A stretch of DNA of 38,731 nucleotides from Cryobacterium glaciale (GCF_004402535.1 NZ_SOEY01000035.1:1-38731); one strand, 5' to 3'; positions 1-8,448 are shown, counted from the stretch's first letter. Program-made: numbers and translations. The notes: generated by a model not told the origin, from the letters alone.

Positions 1-48
1 GTGGTCGGGTGCCGATGGCCCCCGGCCACGCGACAGCCCGGCACTCGA

Positions 49-90
49 AGGCAATACCGGTGGCCCCCGCAGGCAATACTCAGTGGCCCC
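49..90. repeat. Two short direct repeats at the edge of a transposase remnant
   Basis: Two near-identical copies of AGGCAATAC-n-GTGGCCCC lie at 49-67 and 71-90, directly before the transposase fragment. A further TGGCCCCC lies at 15-22. Repeated motifs of this kind are common near insertion-sequence ends, so this may be the terminal region of an IS that lies mostly outside the window. Which IS family is not determinable here. Confidence 0.4.
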
Positions 91-403
91 TAAACACTCA
101 AATACTCAGTTCTCTCTCGTGAAGCGTTGGCTGATGGGCGTGACCCAAGGTTCCGTCAGTCCCGAGCACATGCAGGTCTACCTGGACGAATGGGTGTTCC
201 GATTCAACCGCCGCAACGCGGCCAGCCGCGGGCTGCTCTTCTACACTCTGATGCGCCAAGCAGTCGATGGCGACCCGCTCATTTACCAGTCACAGCGGAA
301 GACTGGACGAACTCGGCCAGGACCGCAAAGCTCAATCCGAGGCGTGCGACAGAGCCCAGCGAGCCTCGACGTGGGATACCCGGAATCACCCTGGCGCCGC
401 TAG
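83..403 (+). pseudogene. IS1595-type transposase, C-terminal fragment
   Basis: Only the end of an ISXO2/IS1595-type DDE transposase is present. Residues about 10-60 of the reading frame match the family's C-terminal segment: a KRWLMG..QGSVSPEH stretch, then YLDEWVFRFNRR, then RGLLFYTLMRQAV. The catalytic core and the N-terminal zinc-binding domain, which would make up roughly two thirds of a complete protein, are absent. The in-frame ATG at 83 lies within or before sequence that need not belong to the transposase. The element therefore cannot move by itself. It sits at the left edge of a stretch full of other broken genes. Family recognition is from memory of the motif order; a database comparison was not possible. 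Confidence 0.75.
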
Positions 404-456
404 CACCACCAAAAACCCCGTAAAGCAGTGCACCTAAATAGAAAGCCCTTTTCATG

Positions 457-491
457 AATTGCGCGGCGGAGCCCCGGGCCGACGCGCAATT
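457..491. repeat. Inverted repeat between two pseudogenes
   Basis: A perfect 9-base inverted repeat, AATTGCGCG at 457-465 and CGCGCAATT at 483-491, encloses a 17-base GC-rich loop. It lies downstream of the minus-strand thioesterase remnant and could be its old terminator, though no T-run follows on that strand. Confidence 0.3.
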
Positions 492-575
492 ACGCGGGAG
501 CAGCGCTGGCTCTGGCGCTGTGGCGCGCGTTCTTCCTGAATTCGGCCCGAAGGGTGGAAGAAACTGGCTGCGGGG

Positions 576-1036
576 TCAGGCCTCGCGCATCAGCTCCGGG
601 GGGATGGGCAGCAGCTCGGCTCGCGTCATGCGCAGCGATAGGGCGCGCGCGTCGAGACTGGCGTCTTCGGCGTTCTCCAGCGCCAGCTGCGGCACCGGCT
701 CGGCGTAGCCGTCGGAGCCCCGCGTCACGAACACGCTCATGCACCGGGTGGTCAGCAGGTCCGCGGGGTGCGGGTGCTGCCCGAATACGCCTGCACGCGG
801 ACGCGCATGCTGCGCTCACCGGTGTGAATGAGGCGGGCGTCGACCTCCACGATGTGCCCGATCTGGATCTGCCGGTAGAAGTGGATGCCGCCCGAGTAGA
901 CGGCGATGGCCACGAAGACGATGATTCAGTGTGTGGCCGGCGTGTAGACGCGACGGCCCACATCCGTTGTCTCGACCGTCACGAGCACGTGCATGCTCGT
1001 ACGGCCGGTGTGCACGATGCGGGCCTACATCTCCAC
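576..1036 (-). pseudogene. Acyl-CoA thioesterase (double hotdog), decayed
   Basis: Read on the minus strand, this stretch encodes pieces of an acyl-CoA thioesterase of the 4HBT/YciA type. The first piece carries ARIVHTGRTSMHVLVTVET and ends in VFVAI. The second begins YSGGIHFYRQIQIGHIVEVD, repeats the same ARLIHTGERSM motif, and ends with MSVFV and a C-terminal tail stopping at 576-578. The repeat of VEV-x-AR-xx-HTG-xx-SM suggests two hotdog units joined with material lost between them. Three lesions break the frame: TAG at 1025-1027 (where the family has a residue after VE), TGA at 926-928, and a one-base shift near 780-784. No N-terminal half remains, because a foreign recombinase tail abuts it at about 1036. 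It cannot make a working enzyme. Confidence 0.75.
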
Positions 1037-1217
1037 AGCGCTAGCCAGGGAAGGCATTCCCGGCCAACTCGGACGCACGGCGGCATGGAGCGACATGGTC
1101 AAAGACGCCCCACCGAGCATCCTTGCCGGCCTCCTCGGAATGACCCCTGAAACGGCCATGCGACACGCAGAACTCGCCGGCGCTAACTTCGCCCGCTACG
1201 CCGCGCTCCGCCAGTGA
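1037..1217 (+). pseudogene. C-terminal tail of a tyrosine-recombinase-like protein
   Basis: About 60 codons ending at a TGA at 1215-1217 read REGIPGQLGRTAAWSDM, then PPSILAGLLGMTPETAMRHAELAGANFARYAALRQ (shown in two parts of a longer stretch). A tail of the form P-x-x-LA-x-LLG-x-x-x-xTA-x-R-x-x-x-LAG-x-x-x-xRY is what I recall from the ends of many actinobacterial integrase-like proteins. No catalytic R-H-R-Y residues are present, so only the end of the gene survives. An in-frame ATG at 993 lies upstream but reads through the antisense of the thioesterase remnant. The junction at about 1036 marks a deletion or insertion breakpoint. Assignment is moderate only. Confidence 0.45.
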
Positions 1218-1335
1218 CTCATCGCCTCTCAACATGCGGGATCAAGTGCAATTCGACGCCGTTGGACACGCATCGTTACCGGTATGGGATGGGATTTAGG
1301 GTGGTGTAACTGTGGCATCTGATCTGGCGAAACGC

Positions 1336-1341
1336 TAGGCT
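1336..1341 (+). promoter_or_regulatory. -10 element of the toxin-antitoxin pair; leaderless
   Basis: TAGGCT lies six bases before the ATG at 1348, with no Shine-Dalgarno sequence between them. This spacing puts the transcription start at or next to the start codon. No convincing -35 box is visible. Confidence 0.5.
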
Positions 1342-1347
1342 AAATAC

Positions 1348-1731
1348 ATGTCACTCACCACTCCCGGACTGCGGGCATACGAAATTTCCATCCGTTCGGA
1401 CATCGCCGAACTTGTCGGCCAGCTGCGTGAGCTCTTGGGCGCCCAACTGGTTGCCTACCTGGGGTCTGTCACTGAAACCCGGGCCGTACGGCAATGGGCC
1501 GAGGGCACCCGCAAACCACCCGCCGAGGCGATTCGCCGTCTGAGGCTCGCGTACCAGGTCGCCGGCTTGCTCACTGAGCGGGACCAGCCGCGAGTCGTCC
1601 AGGCCTGGTTTCAGGGGATGAACCCCCAGCTCGAAGACACGGCGCCGGCGCGGCTCATTCGTGAGGGCAATCCGGATGAAGTCGGCCCCCGCGTACTGGC
1701 CGCTGCTCGCTCATTCGCTGCCGTCGGATAG
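1348..1731 (+). CDS. Xre/MbcA/ParS-type antitoxin of a RES toxin pair
   Basis: The 127-residue protein has the layout of the Xre-family antitoxins that pair with RES toxins. An N-terminal helical segment (about 15-55) contains AYLGSVTETRAVRQWAEGTR, which resembles the helix-turn-helix with its RxWxxG motif. The C-terminal toxin-binding part (DUF2384-like) covers about 60-127 and includes AWFQGMNPQLEDTAPARLI and an AARSF ending. In such systems the antitoxin blocks the toxin's active site and represses the operon. The start is the ATG six bases after a -10 box. The stop TAG at 1729-1731 overlaps the toxin's GTG by one base, which implies translational coupling. The frame is intact, unlike the toxin. 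The identification rests on motif layout and on the neighbour, and is strong because of the pairing. Confidence 0.8.
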   Translation: MSLTTPGLRAYEISIRSDIAELVGQLRELLGAQLVAYLGSVTETRAVRQWAEGTRKPPAEAIRRLRLAYQVAGLLTERDQPRVVQAWFQGMNPQLEDTAPARLIREGNPDEVGPRVLAAARSFAAVG

Positions 1732-2463
1732 TGGAGATCACTCCGGACGCAACCAACCGTTTGGCCGTCCGTACCGACCCCGGCGAGGTATGGCGCATCG
1801 GGTACGGACCGGAACCGTGGAACTGGGTTGACTGGGCCCACGCCGTCAACGGACGATTTAACGGACGCTGGGACGCACTCGACTCGGCCTACCGCACGAT
1901 CTACGCAGGTTCGACCTTGTTTGCGTGCCTCGTCGAAGTTCTTGCTCGGTTCCGCCTGGACCCCTTGTTTCAAGCGGACATGGTCGGCATTGATGTCGAT
2001 GAAGCGGATGCCGCCCTCTATTCGACCGTGCCTATCGGGATCGTCGACGAGGCCTGGCTCAAAGTCCGCAGCGCCTCTCGAGCGAACTTGAGTGGGGGGG
2101 TACTGCGACGTCGCGGATTCCGCAACGATCGCAGCGCTTCGTCCCGCGTTCGGCGGGCTTGCCGTTGGGTTGGGATTGGCTGATTTTGACTCATCGGCTC
2201 TTCAGAACAGCGAGCCACGAGAGCTAACTCAGCGTGTCGGCCGTGCCGTGTACGAGATGTCCAACGACGACGGGGTTCCCGCGTTCGATGGCGTTCGATT
2301 TCTATCTCGTCATGGCAACGATTTGGAGCTGTGGAGCATTTTTGAGCGTTCGACGGATGGGGCCTACAGTGCGCAGCTGAGCGACATCGTTGTTGGCGCG
2401 CTTCGACCTGATCATCCAGACGTGGAGGCAGCAATGCGGCTCCATGGCCTGAACTGGGGATAG
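1731..2463 (+). pseudogene. RES-domain toxin, frameshifted at a G run
   Basis: RES toxins degrade NAD+ in the cell. The first 122 codons from the GTG at 1731 hold the N-terminal half, including the GRW (R46), the Y of RTIYAGST (Y58) and the E of ACLVEVLARFR (E69) that correspond to conserved RES residues. The frame then breaks in a run of seven G at 2094-2100. The other half continues one frame over, from YCDVADSATIAALRP through ELTQRVGRAVYEM and GVRFLSRHGNDLELWSIFE to the TAG ending at 2463. Removing one G would restore a single protein of about 243 residues, the usual RES length. As written, the first frame runs on to 2183 and would give a 150-residue hybrid. The lesion may be a real mutation, a reversible slippage site, or a sequencing error. 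Confidence 0.85.
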
Positions 2464-2537
2464 GTCGCAAGCTCTTTCAGCCCGGTCACCGCGCCGTTTG
2501 CGATAGCGCTAATGATGCCCGTCGTCGTTGTGGGTAA

Positions 2538-3041
2538 CTAGCCGACGTATCTCAGGAAGTCGTCGGTGACGATGAACGGCGCCGGGCCGGCGTGGGGCTC
2601 GCGGTGCTCGTCGCGGTCGCGGCATCCGGTGAGGCCGGCGCGGAGCTTGAGGGAGTCGAGGGTGGGCCAGAGGGCGCGCTGGTGCCAGTCGACCAGGGCA
2701 GGGGATGCCTTGGCCGACCGGGTGTCATAGGCCGCGCGGTGCGCGACCATGAGCCCGGTGAGCTCCTCGACGGCGATTGGATGCCGGTACCAGCAGGCGG
2801 GCAGTCGGTAGCTGGGATCGGCGAGATTGGTGAGATATCGGCCGTCGAGCCAGGTCACGAACTTCCCGAGTTCTTCCCAGAGCTTGACGGCCTGATCGTG
2901 AGGCAGCGTCGCCCAATAGTAGGGACCACCGGCGGCGCGGAGCTCGTACATGTCGAACAGATCGGGCAGGATCGTCTCGACGTTCACGAGCCGGGCATCG
3001 AGTCCTTCGATGCTCATCGGGTCGAGTTCGTCCTCGCTCAT
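2538..3041 (-). CDS. DUF4913-like protein, last gene of the transfer operon
   Basis: The 167-residue acidic, Trp-rich protein resembles the DUF4913 group, small proteins of unknown function often found in actinobacterial plasmids and integrative elements. Visible features are an N-terminal acidic stretch (MSEDELDPMSIEGLD), a central segment with FVTWLDGRYL, then LPACWYRHPIAVEELTGLM and LVDWHQRALWPTLDSL. The ATG at 3041 is chosen over an upstream in-frame codon because it overlaps the stop of the coupling-protein gene as ATGA (3041-3038), the same join used elsewhere in this operon. No membrane segments or catalytic motifs are evident. The function is unknown; its location suggests an accessory role in DNA transfer. 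Confidence 0.6.
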   Translation of the reverse strand: MSEDELDPMSIEGLDARLVNVETILPDLFDMYELRAAGGPYYWATLPHDQAVKLWEELGKFVTWLDGRYLTNLADPSYRLPACWYRHPIAVEELTGLMVAHRAAYDTRSAKASPALVDWHQRALWPTLDSLKLRAGLTGCRDRDEHREPHAGPAPFIVTDDFLRYVG

Positions 3042-4762
3042 GCGGTGATCCCCTCGAGGCGCAGCGACCAGTTCTGCGACTCGCGCAGCTCGTCGGCATC
3101 TGGGCGGGTCCACCAGGGGGTGAGCTGCACGATGGCTTCCTTCTCCCTATATAGAAGGAGTGCTTTTCCCTCGGGTATTTTGCGGATGTCTTCCACCTTC
3201 ATGCGCCGTTCCTCACGTTCGCTGGTGGAGGTGGAAGACGTGTTCCGACCGGTGCCGCGCTGCACGGACGTGCTGGTTTGCGTGGTGTGGTGGGTGCCGA
3301 TCAGCCGGGAGATTTTCTCCAAGAATGACTCGTCGGCGAGGCCCCCGAAGATGATTTTCGCGGCCGACGACTCGAAGATCGTGGTCGCCGCTTCGGGACC
3401 CCACTTGCCGACGAGCTGGGACATCGACTGAGCGAAGATCCAGGTGTGCAGGCCGCGGCCGCCACCGTCGCTCATCAGGTTCGATAGCTGCGGCAACGGC
3501 GACACGTTAGCGACCTCATCGAGCACGAGCGTCATCGCCGTGGGCAGACGGCCGCTTGTTGTGTGCTGGGACACGGTCTTGGCCTCCTCGATGATCGCGG
3601 AGACCAGCGCGGTAATGATCGGCGCGGTCGAGGATTCGCGGGAATCATCGACCAGGCAGTAGACGGTGTCGGTGGAGAGCACGAAGCCCTGCGCCCGGAA
3701 CGGGGCCACGGGTTTCGTGTCGTCGCCGTCATTCGTGGACCGAGCCAGGCAGAGTAGGTCGAGCACGCGGGCATCCGTCAACGATGCGGTGATGCGGGAG
3801 AGGGTGGTTTTGGTGTTGCCGATGGTTTCGGGGGCATCTTCTCGGCACCACTGATCTAGTTCGCGAGCCCAGATTGCCCCGTTGGGCGAGAGGTCGCGGA
3901 GAATCGCGGACGGTTCGTGATCGTTGAAATCCTGCGCCCACCGCACGACGTCGCGCATGTCTCCCCCAGGGATGAGGGCGGCGGCGTGCAGTAGCGACCG
4001 GAGGATGATCTTCACCCCTTCGACGAAGTGCGCGGAGTCCTTCATTCCAGCGGATCCGGCGGGCCGGGCGTTGACGATCGCGGCGGCCCGGGACTGGGCG
4101 GCGTCGGGCCGATCGCAGCCGGCGACCATATCCCAACGGGCCTTGTCCGGCCAGCGGGTGATGCCGTCGAAGTCGAAGTCGAACACGAAGACATGACCGA
4201 GCTCGCTGCGCTTCTTCACGGTGACCCGGAAGACATCCGCCTTCGTCGAGGTGGCCACGACGGCGCTGGCGGCGTCGACGATGCGCCCGATTGCGAGGTA
4301 CGCGCTCTTGCCGGCGCGGGGTGGGGCGATCGTGCAGGACGTGTCTTCTTCGCGGATCGTCACGGGCTTTCCGTCGAGGTGCGCGAACGGGGCGACCTCG
4401 GGAACGTCGTGACCGGTGACGCGCTTGCGCAGCTCGGCGCCGGTCGAGAGCTCGGCCTTTTGAACGGTCTTCCGGCGGTCCCACAGGATGAAGGAGCCGC
4501 CGAGTACTACGCCGATGATTACCGTCCAGGCGCCCACCCAGATGCCGAGCAGCTTCCGGTCGGGCGCGGTCAGCCCGCGCTGACGGAAGCCATCGTCGTT
4601 TCCGGTCGTGGTCATGACCAAGGCCTGCAGGGTCTGGTCGAGGCGCAGGGCTCTGATCCCGGTTCCCGCGCTGAGAAAAGCGAGGTGCACGATGAGGACC
4701 ATCGCCAGGATGATGCCGAGCAACGGCCACGGCGGCTGGTTCTGCTGGACGGAGCGGGCCAT
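3038..4762 (-). CDS. VirD4/TraG-type conjugative coupling ATPase
   Basis: The 574-residue protein has two N-terminal membrane segments (about 12-31 and 72-93). A RecA-like ATPase domain follows, with Walker A APPRAGKS at about 147-153 and Walker B LVLDE at about 412-416. After it comes GGGRGLHTWIFAQSMSQL, a typical motif of TraG/TraD/VirD4 coupling proteins. These hexameric pumps bring the relaxase-DNA complex to the transfer channel. The ATG at 4762 is preferred because it lies two bases after the TAA of the ParA-like gene; a longer reading frame up to 4804 would overlap that gene and adds only a basic stretch. Its stop overlaps the next start as ATGA. The frame is intact even though its partners upstream are damaged. 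Confidence 0.85.
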   Translation of the reverse strand: MARSVQQNQPPWPLLGIILAMVLIVHLAFLSAGTGIRALRLDQTLQALVMTTTGNDDGFRQRGLTAPDRKLLGIWVGAWTVIIGVVLGGSFILWDRRKTVQKAELSTGAELRKRVTGHDVPEVAPFAHLDGKPVTIREEDTSCTIAPPRAGKSAYLAIGRIVDAASAVVATSTKADVFRVTVKKRSELGHVFVFDFDFDGITRWPDKARWDMVAGCDRPDAAQSRAAAIVNARPAGSAGMKDSAHFVEGVKIILRSLLHAAALIPGGDMRDVVRWAQDFNDHEPSAILRDLSPNGAIWARELDQWCREDAPETIGNTKTTLSRITASLTDARVLDLLCLARSTNDGDDTKPVAPFRAQGFVLSTDTVYCLVDDSRESSTAPIITALVSAIIEEAKTVSQHTTSGRLPTAMTLVLDEVANVSPLPQLSNLMSDGGGRGLHTWIFAQSMSQLVGKWGPEAATTIFESSAAKIIFGGLADESFLEKISRLIGTHHTTQTSTSVQRGTGRNTSSTSTSEREERRMKVEDIRKIPEGKALLLYREKEAIVQLTPWWTRPDADELRESQNWSLRLEGITA

Positions 4763-4764
4763 CG

Positions 4765-6145
4765 TTAGAGCCCGTCGGCGACGGCCGCGCCGGCGCGAAG
4801 CCACGCGGCGCGCGTCGATGACCGCACCGCGTCATAGCGAAGCGCTCCCCCGTGTAACGCCCGGTCGAACGGGATCGTCACCGCCATCCGGGCGAGCTCG
4901 GTGAATCCGTCGGCGACCCGTTTTGCGTCGGACAGGGTGCTGCCACGTTCCGATTGCAGCACGACCACGACGGCATTGCGGGCCAGGGAGGCCGAATGCT
5001 CATCGCGCTCCGACAGCGCCTCCAGCAGCAGCGCACCGGATTCGGCGGACTCCCCCAGGGCGGTGGTGGCCACGACGAGCTGGTCGGTGTGGTCAATCAT
5101 CCGTAGCCACCGAGGCGCGGACTCATCGTTTCCGGAGTCGAAGAACACCAGACGAAAATACTTCGCGGCCACCTCGTGCAGAGCATCGAAGTCGTCCTGG
5201 GTGATGCGCTGCTTGGTCGCCAGCAGCTCCGGGTTCGAGCGCAGCACGTCGTACTTGTCGCTGGTCTGGTGGTGCACGAATCGTGCCAGATCGGAGATCT
5301 GCGCCGAAGGTGACAGCAACCTCACGGTGTCCGGGAGGAGATCCTGCACGGTGGCGTCGTGGGGGCCCCTTCTCGGTGCGCCACCCGAGGGTTCCACGGG
5401 TGTCGTTGTTGTCCCACGCCAGCACACCGGCGCCCCCGTTCCGGGCGAAGACGGCCGTGAGCATGGCCGTCGTGAGCGTCTTCCCGACACCGCCCTTGCC
5501 GTTGACCACGGAGATTTTGCGTGGTTCGGGCCAATGTTGGCTGACGGCTTGCACGTGCCTACGGCGTTCGCGTTCCAGAACGGATGCCGGGACCTGCAGC
5601 CCGGTCGTGCGGGCGAGCAGCCCACGCCATCCGTTGGTCGCCGCCGGCTCGCGTCGCTCATGGATGATGAAGGATGCGCGTGCCGCCTTGCGGGTCGGCA
5701 GCTCCTCCCCCGAGTCTTCTGCGGTCTCACTCGCCCCCGCGGTAGGAGCGTCGTGGAGGGGCGAAACGGCCGCAGCCGCAGCCGCAGCGGCTGTCGGCTC
5801 GGAGAGGTGGGCGGACAGCTGCTCCGCCGGGAGGGAGGGCGGCTGGATCTTTTGGGCGACCGGTGCAGGTTCCTCCGCCGTCGGCGGAAGCGGTTCGTCT
5901 TCTCGGAGGTGGCCGTTGGGGCTGGCCACGAGACGCCAGTGACCGGTGTGGTCGTGCACCTCAAGGCGCACGTCGGTGCCGAGGCCGCTGGCGAGTTTCA
6001 CGACGCGGCTCATGATCTTGGTCCGCAGCTCGGCAGACGTCGAGGCGGTGAGGGTCTCGGGGTTGCCGAGAACGTTCAGCTCTACGGTCGTGTTGGTGAC
6101 GACGGCGCGCACCTCGGGAAGAGGAACGGTGGTGGTGATGCTCAT
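4765..6145 (-). pseudogene. ParA/MinD-like ATPase of the transfer operon, frameshifted
   Basis: The reading frame from the ATG at 6145 gives an N-terminal domain (about 1-80), a Pro/Ala-rich linker (85-150) and the start of a ParA/MinD ATPase with deviant Walker A GKGGVGKT at 216-223 and LAWDNNDTRGTLGWR at 242-256. It then leaves frame at the run GGGGGCCCC (plus strand 5361-5369). The rest of the ATPase continues in another frame to the TAA at 4765, including YFRLVFFDSGNDESAPRW and a TRAAWLRAGAAVADGL ending. Deleting one C on the coding strand joins the halves into about 460 residues. It matches, domain by domain, the intact chromosomal gene at 15656-17017. It starts with an ATGA overlap behind the VirB4-like gene. 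A homopolymer sequencing error cannot be excluded. Confidence 0.85.
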
Positions 6146-7752
6146 TCGCGGTGTCCTATCTGTTGTATCAATTGGGGGCCGCCGGTGGGCCAGAGTCTGT
6201 TCAGCGTCGATTCATCAAAAAGGGGCTCGTCGCTATCTGGGAGCGCGGGGACCGGTTGGTCGCTCGCGGAGCCGGCCTCGACGGCCTTGTCGGTACTGAA
6301 GAGGTCGCGTTCCCACTGTGTTGAGGTGGCGAAGGCGTCGACGATGTAGGAGAACCGGCCCACGTAGGCGAGGAACACGCCCGACTGCAGCGTGAGCGCG
6401 AGACGGGCGTGTGCGGGCGAGAGTTTGAGCCGGGCGGTGAGGTTGTGCTCTTCCTGGGTGTTCTGGCGGAAGATGAACTTGTTTTCCATGTCCCCGGCGA
6501 TCGAATACGCCAGGGTGCGTTCCTTGGAGCCCTCCTCGCCGACGGCGTCGAAGTCGCTCATTTTGTGCAGGATGACGATGTTGGACACCCCGTAATGCCG
6601 GGACAGCTTCAACCACTGCTGGTAGGTCCGAAGGGCCTGTTCGGTGGCCATGTCGCGCCAGCTTTCTTCGCGGACGAGGTAGCGGGTGCGTTTGGCGGAG
6701 CGGTCCGAGATGACGGCCTGAATCCAGGAGGACGTGCAGATCTGGGTGAGTTGTGCTGCCAGCTCGCTGCGGTCAAACAACGCCGAGGTGTCAACGACAA
6801 CCATGGGCGCGTCTGGGTCGAACGCGACCGTGCTCTCCCCCTCGAACAAACCCTGCAGGTCGCCGGCGACGAACCGTTCCAGAACGTGCCGGGCGCGTTC
6901 GCCGTTGCTGGCCATCTCCGGCCGGTAGCCCGGGGCGCTCTGGTCCGGGGACACCAGTGCCTGCCAGACGTGTGTGATGGTGGGCCGGTCGTGGGTGACG
7001 GTGATCGCGTGCTCGAGGGCCCAGTTGATGGCGGTGTGTTCCATCGGGGACAGTTTCGCCTGCCCCTGGATGGTGGCCTCGATGACGCTGGTGAGGGTCG
7101 CCCGGCGGCGGTCGCGGACCATGATCTCGTCGACGTCGTCGGACACCCCCGTCTGGCGAGGACCTCGATCGAGCGGGTTCAACCGCGCGGTGGTGTTCTC
7201 GCCGCCGATCGCGATGACCTGGCCGCCGACGGCTTCGGCCACGATCACCCACTCCCCTTTGGAATCCGAGGGAACCACCACTTGGTGGCCGAACGCGAGC
7301 GACCGGGTGCAGAGCTGTTTGATCGTGCCGGACTTGCCTGAACGGTAGGCGCCGATGACGAGAATATTCGTCGACAGGGCCGCCTTCGCAGTGGTGTTCA
7401 TGTACAGATCCCAGGGTGAGAAATGCCACAGCACGTCGGCGTTCAGATCGACGCCGAGCAAGGGGCCCTCATGGCCGAGGCCATCGTCGGCGACGAACGG
7501 GTAAATGCCGGCGAGGTTGTGACTCGTGGCCTGGTGCGGCGGCTGCGCTAGCTGCATCCAGTTCCAGTACTCACCGGTGGAGATGCCCGGGCCGAGCGGA
7601 CCGGCGGCGGCCGCGGGGAATCGGGAATCCCGGTCCACGGTGTTCTGCCCGTCATGCTGCTGGCGGAGCCGGTTGATCTGCTGGCGTAGCTCCTTGCGCT
7701 GGCGGCGGGTGAGCTTCCCGGGCGGGGTGACGTTGACGACCTGTTGGGCCAT
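6142..7752 (-). CDS. VirB4/TraC-like transfer ATPase
   Basis: The 536-residue protein is a cytoplasmic P-loop ATPase of the type found between SCO6880-like and coupling-protein genes in actinobacterial transfer operons. It begins with a basic coiled segment rich in Lys, Arg and Gln (about 12-35). Walker A is GAYRSGKS at about 134-141, followed by VVVPSDSKGEW and ARLNPLDRG, which is the usual VirB4/HerA-like order. A hydrophobic MVVVDTSALFD stretch near 315 probably serves as Walker B. A later part, NIVILHKMSDFDAVGEEGS and MENKFIFRQNTQEEHN, resembles the sensor and arginine-finger region. It would energise assembly of, or transport through, a mating channel. Its ATG shares one base with the upstream TAA (TAATG), and its stop overlaps the next gene as ATGA. 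Confidence 0.75.
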   Translation of the reverse strand: MAQQVVNVTPPGKLTRRQRKELRQQINRLRQQHDGQNTVDRDSRFPAAAAGPLGPGISTGEYWNWMQLAQPPHQATSHNLAGIYPFVADDGLGHEGPLLGVDLNADVLWHFSPWDLYMNTTAKAALSTNILVIGAYRSGKSGTIKQLCTRSLAFGHQVVVPSDSKGEWVIVAEAVGGQVIAIGGENTTARLNPLDRGPRQTGVSDDVDEIMVRDRRRATLTSVIEATIQGQAKLSPMEHTAINWALEHAITVTHDRPTITHVWQALVSPDQSAPGYRPEMASNGERARHVLERFVAGDLQGLFEGESTVAFDPDAPMVVVDTSALFDRSELAAQLTQICTSSWIQAVISDRSAKRTRYLVREESWRDMATEQALRTYQQWLKLSRHYGVSNIVILHKMSDFDAVGEEGSKERTLAYSIAGDMENKFIFRQNTQEEHNLTARLKLSPAHARLALTLQSGVFLAYVGRFSYIVDAFATSTQWERDLFSTDKAVEAGSASDQPVPALPDSDEPLFDESTLNRLWPTGGPQLIQQIGHRE

Positions 7753-8244
7753 TACTTCATCCCCTGTCCGAGCGGGAGAGCACTGACCATGAGCGCTTCG
7801 GCCTGCTGGCAGTACAGAATCTGCGGTTCCATGCCGGCGCGGGTGAGCGCGTTGCGCATGCCGGCGAGAGACGAGTTCAGCCTCTCCTCGCTGGTCGCCG
7901 ACACGGTCAGGTAGGCGCCGTACCGATACTCGCCCTCCCCCGCGACGATGCTCTGCTCTTGATCGATCAGGGCATCCCAGTCGGCGTTGTCGGCCGCACT
8001 GTCTTGCTGATTGCGTTTGGCTTTCACTCGTTGGTTGGTACGCCAGGTTCGCTTTTCATCGTCGATGCGCTTGAGCGCAGAGCGCGTCTTCACCGGGGTG
8101 AGGACCAAGGAGAAGATGTGGGTGACGGCCTCGCCCGAGTTCGGGTGCCGGGCGAACACCAGAGGTTCGATGAAACCAACGTGAGTTTCGGTCCGCGGCC
8201 ATTCATGGATCCACATGGTGGAGTGCCAGCCGGAAGTCGCCGAG
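7752..8244 (-). pseudogene. SCO6880-like transfer protein, N-terminus lost
   Basis: Only the last 160 or so codons remain of a protein that normally has roughly 480-500 residues. The surviving part reads WIHEWPRTETHVGFIEPLVF, then HIFSLVLTPVKTRSALKRID, a charged helix (about 50 residues), then YRYGAYLTVSATSEERLNSS and a YCQQAEALMVSALPLGQGMK ending. This order matches the C-terminal half of the SCO6880 family, membrane-linked proteins encoded next to VirB4-like ATPases. Homology stops at about 8244, exactly where an IS1380 fragment begins in the opposite direction. Any ATG further upstream reads through antisense IS sequence, so a natural start and promoter are gone. This is the first remaining gene of the operon, which may therefore be silent. 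Confidence 0.7.
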
Positions 8245-8441
8245 ATTCCCTTCACCGCGTTCGGATCCAAGAAAAAGAGCGAACAAGTTCCGGGACGCCT
8301 CGTCGTGCGCCGTATCCCCGAACTGAACAAGACCGTCGAGGCCGGGCAAGGCACCCTTTTTGACCTGTTCCGTTTCCACGCATTCTTCACCACCAGCACC
8401 CTCAACACTGTTGACGCCGACAAAACCCACCGCCAACATGC
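8245..8441 (+). mobile_element. IS1380-family transposase fragment
   Basis: Read forward, about 65 codons carry PFTAFGSKKKSEQVPGRLVV, then RRIPELN, then GTLFDLFRFHAFFTT and VDADKTHRQHA. This is the late-central part of an IS1380-type DDE transposase, near the final catalytic region. The usual continuation (an IIEQV-type segment) is missing after 8441, and the N-terminal two thirds are missing before 8245, so both ends are breakpoints. No terminal inverted repeats are visible. Its left edge is the point where the SCO6880-like gene is cut, which suggests that IS insertion and later deletion removed the start of the transfer operon. Confidence 0.75.
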
Positions 8442-8448
8442 GGTCGGG

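Noticed and set aside
5361..5369. Programmed ribosomal frameshifting in the ParA-like gene
   Set aside because: The run GGGGCCCCC does not form a typical slippery heptamer, and the chromosomal paralogue is encoded in a single frame without it; a mutation or sequencing error is simpler.
4901..6349. 482-codon forward open frame
   Set aside because: It is antisense to the ParA-like gene and has no domain-like sequence; it is a by-product of high GC content.
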